Positions 57,963 through 64,000 of a stretch of 64,000 bases of DNA are shown piece by piece. Origin of the DNA: Ricinus communis. Lineage: Eukaryota; Streptophyta; Magnoliopsida; Malpighiales; Euphorbiaceae. Every line of letters starts with the position of its first letter. Position 1 is the first letter of the stretch. The notes under the pieces are model-generated. The model had not been told where the DNA came from. It saw only the letters and a program-made list of their open reading frames with translations, and did not search any database. The position numbers and the translations under genes are program-made. The stretch is taken from positions 10,767,213 through 10,831,212 of the forward strand of contig NC_063264.1 of NCBI RefSeq assembly GCF_019578655.1, in the 5' to 3' direction.

Positions 57963-59420
57963 GATTTGAATACATAAAAGATTCGTGATTCTAATGATCC
58001 TGATTTTGCTAATGTTTATGGGGTATGTGAGAAAGGGGGTTTTGATAAGTTCTATAAGTTTGATGGTTTTCTTTTCGGAAAACAAATTGTGTGCCACAAA
58101 GTTCTTTGAGAGAGTTACTTGTGAGAGAGGCACATAGTGGAGGTTTAATGGGACATTTTGGGATTAAGAAAACTTTGGATATGTTGGGTGACCATTTCTT
58201 TTGGCCACACATGAAAAGGGATGTTGAGAGAATTTGTGAGAAATGCATTACTTGCAAACAAGCCAAATCCAAAGCAATGCCTCATGGTTTGTATACACCT
58301 CTTCCCATACCAAATGAACCTTGGGTAGACATTTCTATGGACTTTGTTTTAGGATTACCTAGGTCCAAGGGAGGGAGAGATTCTATTTTTGTTGTTGTGG
58401 ACAGGTTTAGCAAAATGGCACATTTCATTCCATGTCACAAGACAGATGATGCAACCCATATTGCGAATCTATTCTTCAAGGAGTTTGTAAGGCTGCATGG
58501 AGTGCCAAGGACCATTGTGAGTGATAGGGATGTCAAATTCCTAAGTCACTTTTGGAAGACTCTTTGGGGAAAGATGGGGACAAAGCTTTTGTATTCTACA
58601 ACTTGTCATCCCATGAAATGGATGGACAAACGAAGTGGTCAATAGGACACTTGCAACACTTTTGAGGGCTCTCATCCAAAGAAATCTGAAGAATTGGGAA
58701 GAATGTTTGCCACATGTGGAATTTGCTTACAATAGGAGTGTGCATGGTTTAACAAATTGCTCACCCTTTGAAGTTGTGTATGGATTCAATCCATTGACTC
58801 CATTAGATTTGCTACCATTGCCATTGGACAAAGGTAATTTAGAGGGGAAACAAAACGCTGAATTCATCAAGACTTTGCATGAGAAGGTGCATGCAAACAT
58901 TGAGAAGAAAACACTCCAATATGAAAAGCAGCACAACAAAGGGAGGAAGCAGGTCATTTTTGAGCTTGGAGATTGGGTGTGGGTGCACTTGAGGAAGGAA
59001 AGATTTCCTAACCAAAGGAAATCAAAGCTTATGCCAAGAGAAGATGGTCCTTTTAGAGTGCTTCAATGCATCAACAACAATGCCTACAAGCTAGAACTTC
59101 CAAGTGAGTATGGCAATGTTAGTGCTACTTTCAATGTTAGTGACTTGTATTTGTTTGATGTAGGTGATGAAGATGATAGAGCTGATTTGTGGACAAATCC
59201 TTTTGAAGAAAGGGGGAATGATGTGAATCCAAGTTCAAAGCTTAAAGAGATCCAAGATCCATTAATAGTACAAGAAGGCCCAATCACAAGGTCCAAATCC
59301 AAGAAGCTTCAACAAGCCATATTGGGTTTAATTAGGGACATTTGGAAAGCCCAAGAACTTCAACCCAATAAGGCATCCATGGAGGCCCAAGGAATAATAT
59401 TTAACTTGTTTTCATGTTAA
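57963..59420 (+). pseudogene. Element D integrase with LTR-encoded tail
   Basis: After a degraded link (57963-58090) the frame 58091-58645 has the zinc-binding part ([21 protein letters not shown]), [11 protein letters not shown] with the first catalytic Asp and VSDRDVKFL with the second. At about 58610 the motif that should carry the catalytic Glu is scrambled: CHP is followed by altered bases and one G is lost, so the frame moves to 58635-59420. That frame has WEECLPHVEFAYNRS, VVYGFNPLTPLDLL, GDWVWVHLRKERFP and SATFNVSDL. There is no chromodomain. The last 67 codons are encoded inside the 3' LTR and include GPITRSKSKKLQ. It is inactive. Confidence 0.9.
59205..59218 (+). other. Polypurine tract of element D
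   Basis: GAAGAAAGGGGGAA directly precedes the 3' LTR and lies inside the integrase frame (FEERGN). Confidence 0.9.
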
Positions 59421-60052
59421 TAACAATTAGGGTTACATGTAGCCACCATACAAGTTAATATGGTAATTAATACCAAGTAATGGCTATCAATGTGGGTAGT
59501 GGTTATTAAGAGCCACCATATACAAGTTAATGGGGTAATCAATACCAAGTAATGGCTATTAGTGTGGATAGTGGTTACTAAGGCCATTTAAGAGTAAAAG
59601 TAATCCTATGTGTGTGAGTCTATTTTAGTAGTGTGTGCATGGACTTGTACTCTATATAAACAAGTCCTTTTCTCTTTCTTTTGGAGCATGATTGAATTTG
59701 ATATATGAAATTTTGTTTGAGTTTTATTGTGAGGAATTTTGTCTTTAATTTCTTGCTTGAACTTTGCGACTTATCAAGCTTTATTCTAGCTTGTGGTGTC
59801 AAAATCTAAATCTTTGTTTTCTTGTTATTTATCAAACTTTCTTGTTTGTGGCATAAGAGGAAATTCAAAGTCTATCTTAGTATCTTTATCCTTGTTGGTA
59901 AAGGGGTTAGGTAGCATCCATCTTCTTACTTCAATCTTTGAACGATCTGAATTTGTGGATTAAATTGGTAATTTCTAGTTTTCTTCTAATTCAACTTATC
60001 ATAGTATTTTTACTATTGGGGAGTTAATTGATGAAACCTACAATTCCCATCA
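59219..60052 (+). repeat. 3' LTR of element D (834 bp)
   Basis: It is 12 bp longer than the 5' LTR because GAAACCTACAAT is present just before the terminal TCCCATCA. About 11 substitutions separate the two LTRs, clustered at the two ends. The TATA box is at 59653-59660. The first 201 bases are coding. Confidence 0.95.
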
Positions 60053-63000
60053 CAATTATATCCCTCTTACGGGGTTGTTTTCTTATATTGGAAAATATAC
60101 CACTTTTTTGGGGTTGTTTACTCATTTTGAAAGATATATCCCCCTTACGTGGTTGTTTACTGTTATTGACAAATATACCCCTCTTACGGGGTTGTTTACT
60201 CATATTGACAAATATACCACTTTTTTTAGGTTGTTTTCTCATGTTGAAAAATTGACCACTCTTACGGGATTGTTTTATAATATTGAGAAATATACCCCTC
60301 TTACAGAGTTGTTTTCTCATATTGACAAATACACCAATTTTTTGGGGTTGTTCTCTCATGTTGAAGGATATACCCCTCTTACGTGGTTGTTTTCTAATAT
60401 TGATAAATATACCCCTCTTACAGGGTTGTTTTCTCATATTAAACAATATATAATTTTTCCGAGATTGTTTTCTCATGTTGAAAGATATATTCGACTTACG
60501 GAGTTGTTTTCTAATATTGACAAATATACCGCTCTTACGGGGTTGTCATCTCATATTAAAAAATATAACACAGATTCTTTTCTCATGTTGAAAGATATAT
60601 ACCTCTTACGGGGTTGTTTTCTAATATTGACAGATATACCCCTCTTAAGGGGTTATTTTGTCATGTTGACAAATATACCACTTTTTTGGATTGATTTCTC
60701 ATGTCGAAAGATATACCCCTCCTAAGGGGATGTTTTCTAATATTGACAAACATAACCCTTTTACGAGGTTGTTTTCTCAAATTGACAAATATACCACTTA
60801 TTTGGGGTTGTTTTCTCATGTTGAAAGATATACCCCTCTTACGGGGTTGTCTTCTCATGTTGACAAATATACCACTAATTTGGGGTTGTTTTCTCATGTT
60901 AAAAGATATACCCCTCTTACGGGGTTGTCTTCTCATGTTGACAAATATACCACTTTTTTTGGATTGATTTCTCATGTTGAAAGATATACCCCTCCTACTT
61001 GGCTGTTTTCTAATATTGACAAATATACCCCTTTTACGGGGTTATTTTCTCAAATTGACAAATATACCACTTATTTGGGGTTGTTTTCTCATGTTGAAAG
61101 ATATACCCTCTTACGGGTTTATTTTCTAATATTGATAAATATACCCCTCTTACCGGGTTGTTTTCTCATATTAAACAGTATATCAGTTTTCTAGGATTGT
61201 TTTCTCAAGTTGAAAGATATAGCTGTTTCACGGAGTTGTTCTCTAATATTGACAAATATACCGCTCTTACGGGGTTGTTTTCTCATATTAATAAATATAA
61301 CACTTTTTTGAGATTGTTTTCCCATGTTGAAAGATATATACCTCTTATGGGGTTGTTTTCTAATATTGACAAATATATCCCTCTTACGGGGTTGTTTTGT
61401 CAAGTTGACAAATATACCACTTTTTCAGATTGATTTCTCATGTCGAAAGATATACCCCTCATACGGGGCTGTTTTCTAATATTGACAAATATAACCCTTT
61501 AACGGGGTTGTTTTCTCAAATTGACAAATATACCACTTATTTAGGGTTGTTTTCTTATGTTGAAAGATATACCCCTCTTACGGGGTTGTCTTCTCATGTT
61601 GACAAATATACCATTTTTTTTGGATTGATTTCTATTGTTGAAAGATATACCCCTCCTACAGGGCTGTTTTCTAATATTGACAAATATACCCCTTTTACGG
61701 GGTTGTTTTCTGAAATTGACACATATACCACTTATTTCGGGTTGTTTTCTCATGTTGATAGATATACCCCTCTTACGGGGTTCTTTTCTAATATTGATAA
61801 ATATACCCCTCTTACCGGGTTGTTTTCTCATATTAAACAATATATTAGTTTTTTAGGATTGTGTTCTCATGTTGACAAATATACCATTTTTTTTGGATTG
61901 ATTTCTATTGTTGAAAGATATACCCCTCCTACAGGGCTGTTTTCTAATATTGACAAATATACCCCTTTTACGGGGTTGTTTTCTCAAATTGACACATATA
62001 CCACTTATTTGGGGTTGTTTTCTCATGTTGATAGATATACCCCTCTTACGGGGTTCTTTTCTAATATTGATAAATATACCCCTCTTACCGGGTTGTTTTC
62101 TCATATTAAACAATATGTTAGTTTTTAGGATTGTGTTCTCATGTTGAAAGATATATCCGTCTTACGGAGTTGTTTTCTAATATTGAAAAATATACCGCTC
62201 TTACGGGGTTGTTTTCTCATATTAAAAAATATAACACTTTTTTGGGATTGTTTTCTCAGGTTGAAAGATATATACCTCTTACGGGGTTGTTTTCTAATAT
62301 TGACAAATATACCCCTCTTACGGGGTTGTTTTCTCATGTTGACAAATATACAACTCTTTTTGGATTGATTTCTCATGTTGAAAGATATACCCCTCCTACG
62401 GGGCTGTTTTCTAATATTGACAAATATACCCCTCTTACGGGGCTGTTTTCTCATATTAAAAATATAACTCTTTTTTGGGATTGTTTTCTCATGTTGAAAG
62501 ATATATACCTCTTACGAGGTTGTTTTCTAATATTTACAAATATACCCCTCTTACGGAGTTGTTTTCTCATATTGACAAATACACCACTTTTTTGGATTTG
62601 TTTTCTCATTTTAAAAGATATACCCCTCTTACGGGGTTGTGTTCTAAAAATGATAAATATACCCCTCTTACGTGGTTGTTTTCTAATATTGACAAATATA
62701 CCCCTCTTATGGGGTTGTTTTCTCATATTCACAAATATACCACTTTTTTGTGGTTGTATCTCATGTTGAAAGATATATCCCTCTTACGGGGTTGTTTTAT
62801 AATAATGATAAATATACCCCTCTTACGGGGTTTCTTCTCTAATATTGACAAATGTATTGCTGTTACAAGGTTATTTTCTCATATTTACAAATATAGCCCT
62901 CTTACGGGGTTGCTTTCTATATTGAAAAATATACGCCTCTTACAGCGTTGTTTTCTCATATTGACAAATGTATCGCTGTTACGAGGTTATTTTCTCATAT

Positions 63001-64000
63001 TGACAAATATAGCCCTCTTACGGGGTTGCTTTCTAATATTGAAAAATATACGACTCTTACAAGGTTGTTTTCTCGTGTTGACAAATATACCACTTTTTTA
63101 GGGCTGTTTTCTAATAATTATAAATATACCCCTCTTACGGGATTGTTTTCTTGTATTGACAAATATACCCCTCTTACGGGATTAGTTTCTAATATTGACA
63201 AATATTCCCCTCTAACGTGGTTATTTTCTCCTATTGACAAATATACCAATTTTTTGGGTTGTTTTCTCATTTTGAAAGATATACCCCATTTACGGGGTTA
63301 TTTTCTAATATTGATAAATATATCCCTCTTACGGGGTTGTTTTCTCATATTGGCAAATATACCAATTTTTTGGGGTTGTTTTCTCATGTTGAAGGATATA
63401 CCTCTCTTACGAGGTTGTTTTGTCATGTTGAAAGATATACCCCACTTACAGGTTTGTTTTCTCATATTGACAAATATATCCCTTTTAGGGGGTTGTCTTC
63501 TTGCGTTGAAAGATATATCCCTCTTACGGGGTTGTTTTCTAATATTGACAAATATACCCCTCTTTCGGGGTTGTTTTTGCATGTTGGCAAATATACCACT
63601 TTTTTTGGACTGATTTCTCATGTTGAAAGATATACCCCTCCTACGGGGCTGTTCTCTAATATTGACAAATATACCTCTCTTACGGGGTTGTTCTCTCATA
63701 TTGACAAATATACCACTTTTAGGGGGTTGTCTTCTTGCGTTGAAAGATATATCCCTCTTACGGGGCTGTTTTCTAATATTGACAAATATACCCCTCTTAC
63801 GGGGTTGTTTTCTCATATTAAAAGATATACCACTTTTTGGGGTTGTTTTCTCATGTTGAAAGATATATCCCTCTTAAAGGATTGTTTTCCAATATTGACA
63901 AATATACCCCTTTTACGGGGTTGTTTTCTTAAATTGATAAATATACCACTTATTTGGGGTTGTTTTCTCATGTTGAAAGATATACCCCTCTTACGGGGTT
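60053..64000. repeat. 39-bp minisatellite array, right part (about 101 monomers, continues past window)
   Basis: Same monomers and variants as 50972-53184. The sequence from about 62636 to 63640 parallels 50986-51880 monomer by monomer, including rare variants (TTCTAAAAATGA, CATATTCACAAATATACC, TGTAT-GCTGTTAC-AGG, TCTT-TCGCGTTGAAAG type), showing a long higher-order pattern. Open frames of up to 232 codons are by-products of the 39-bp period. Confidence 0.95.
61591..62136. repeat. Two near-identical 273-bp blocks (7 monomers each)
   Basis: TTCTCATGTTGACAAATATA starts at 61591 and again at 61864, exactly 273 = 7 x 39 bases apart. The two blocks differ by about three substitutions and one missing base, far less than other monomers in the array, so this is a recent tandem duplication. 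Confidence 0.85.

Larger units (their letters stand above)
53185..60052 (+). mobile_element. Element D: complete CRM-like Ty3/gypsy retrotransposon inserted in the 39-bp array
   Basis: 6868 bp with two LTRs, initiator-Met primer site, gag-pol and polypurine tract. It is flanked by CAAAT (53180-53184) and CAATT (60053-60057), a 5-bp target duplication with one change; the interrupted monomer resumes in register (GACAAAT then ATATCCCTC). LTRs differ at about 11 positions in about 820, ten of them transitions, plus a 12-bp insertion near the 3' LTR end. The pol order (protease, RT, RNase H, integrase) is that of Ty3/gypsy. Absence of a chromodomain and the frame running into the LTR favour the CRM branch. 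The coding region is broken in at least six places. The 54007-54665 stretch is an untranslated leader. Confidence 0.9.

Noticed and set aside
60024..64000. CRISPR-like array of short regular repeats
   Set aside because: There are no unique spacers; repeat follows repeat directly, and the context is a plant retrotransposon landscape with no cas genes.

Overview
This is plant nuclear DNA that looks like repeat-packed heterochromatin. I find no intact host gene, no tRNA or rRNA gene and no CRISPR array. The plant assignment rests on the repeat lineages: Athila-type Ty3/gypsy elements primed by tRNA-Asp, a Galadriel-like chromovirus with a C-terminal chromodomain, CRM-like gypsy elements whose polyprotein runs into the LTR, a Ty1/copia gag relic and an L1-type LINE with DUF4283 and a plant-type zinc knuckle. 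The AT-rich background suits a eudicot, but I cannot name the species. Nearly every coding relic carries stops or frameshifts.

Layout. 1-4973: minus-strand non-autonomous Athila-like element, 3' LTR cut by the window edge. 4974-6440: end of a CRM-like LTR (family B) joined to a piece of a roughly 1-kb repeat (family C). 6665-9172: 3' half of a Galadriel-like chromovirus plus its LTR. 9173-12960: poorly recognisable sequence around a minus-strand copia gag relic. 12961-15049: LINE relic cut by an Athila LTR. 15050-20840: 5' LTR, gag, protease, RT and RNase H of a decayed Athila. 21268-49899: a large field of family C repeats in both orientations, holding two solo LTRs of family B with target-site duplications, a longer family B fragment, an Athila 3' end and a small Athila LTR piece. 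49900-50971: LTR of a third CRM-like family (E). 50972-64000 and beyond: a tandem array of 39-bp monomers, split at 53185-60052 by a complete CRM-like LTR retrotransposon (element D) flanked by a 5-bp target-site duplication.

How the parts relate. The nesting gives a relative history. The LINE predates the Athila that interrupts it. The family C repeat amplified, gained family B insertions, and was rearranged by inversions and segmental duplication. The 39-bp array had already formed its higher-order pattern when element D inserted, because the array resumes in the same phase after D. Element D LTRs differ at about 11 of about 820 positions plus one 12-bp indel, so it is the youngest element that can be dated here.

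The two tandem families (39 bp and about 1 kb) match nothing I recognise and are the best candidates for undescribed sequences. Their association with CRM-like elements makes a centromeric or pericentromeric location a reasonable, untested hypothesis.
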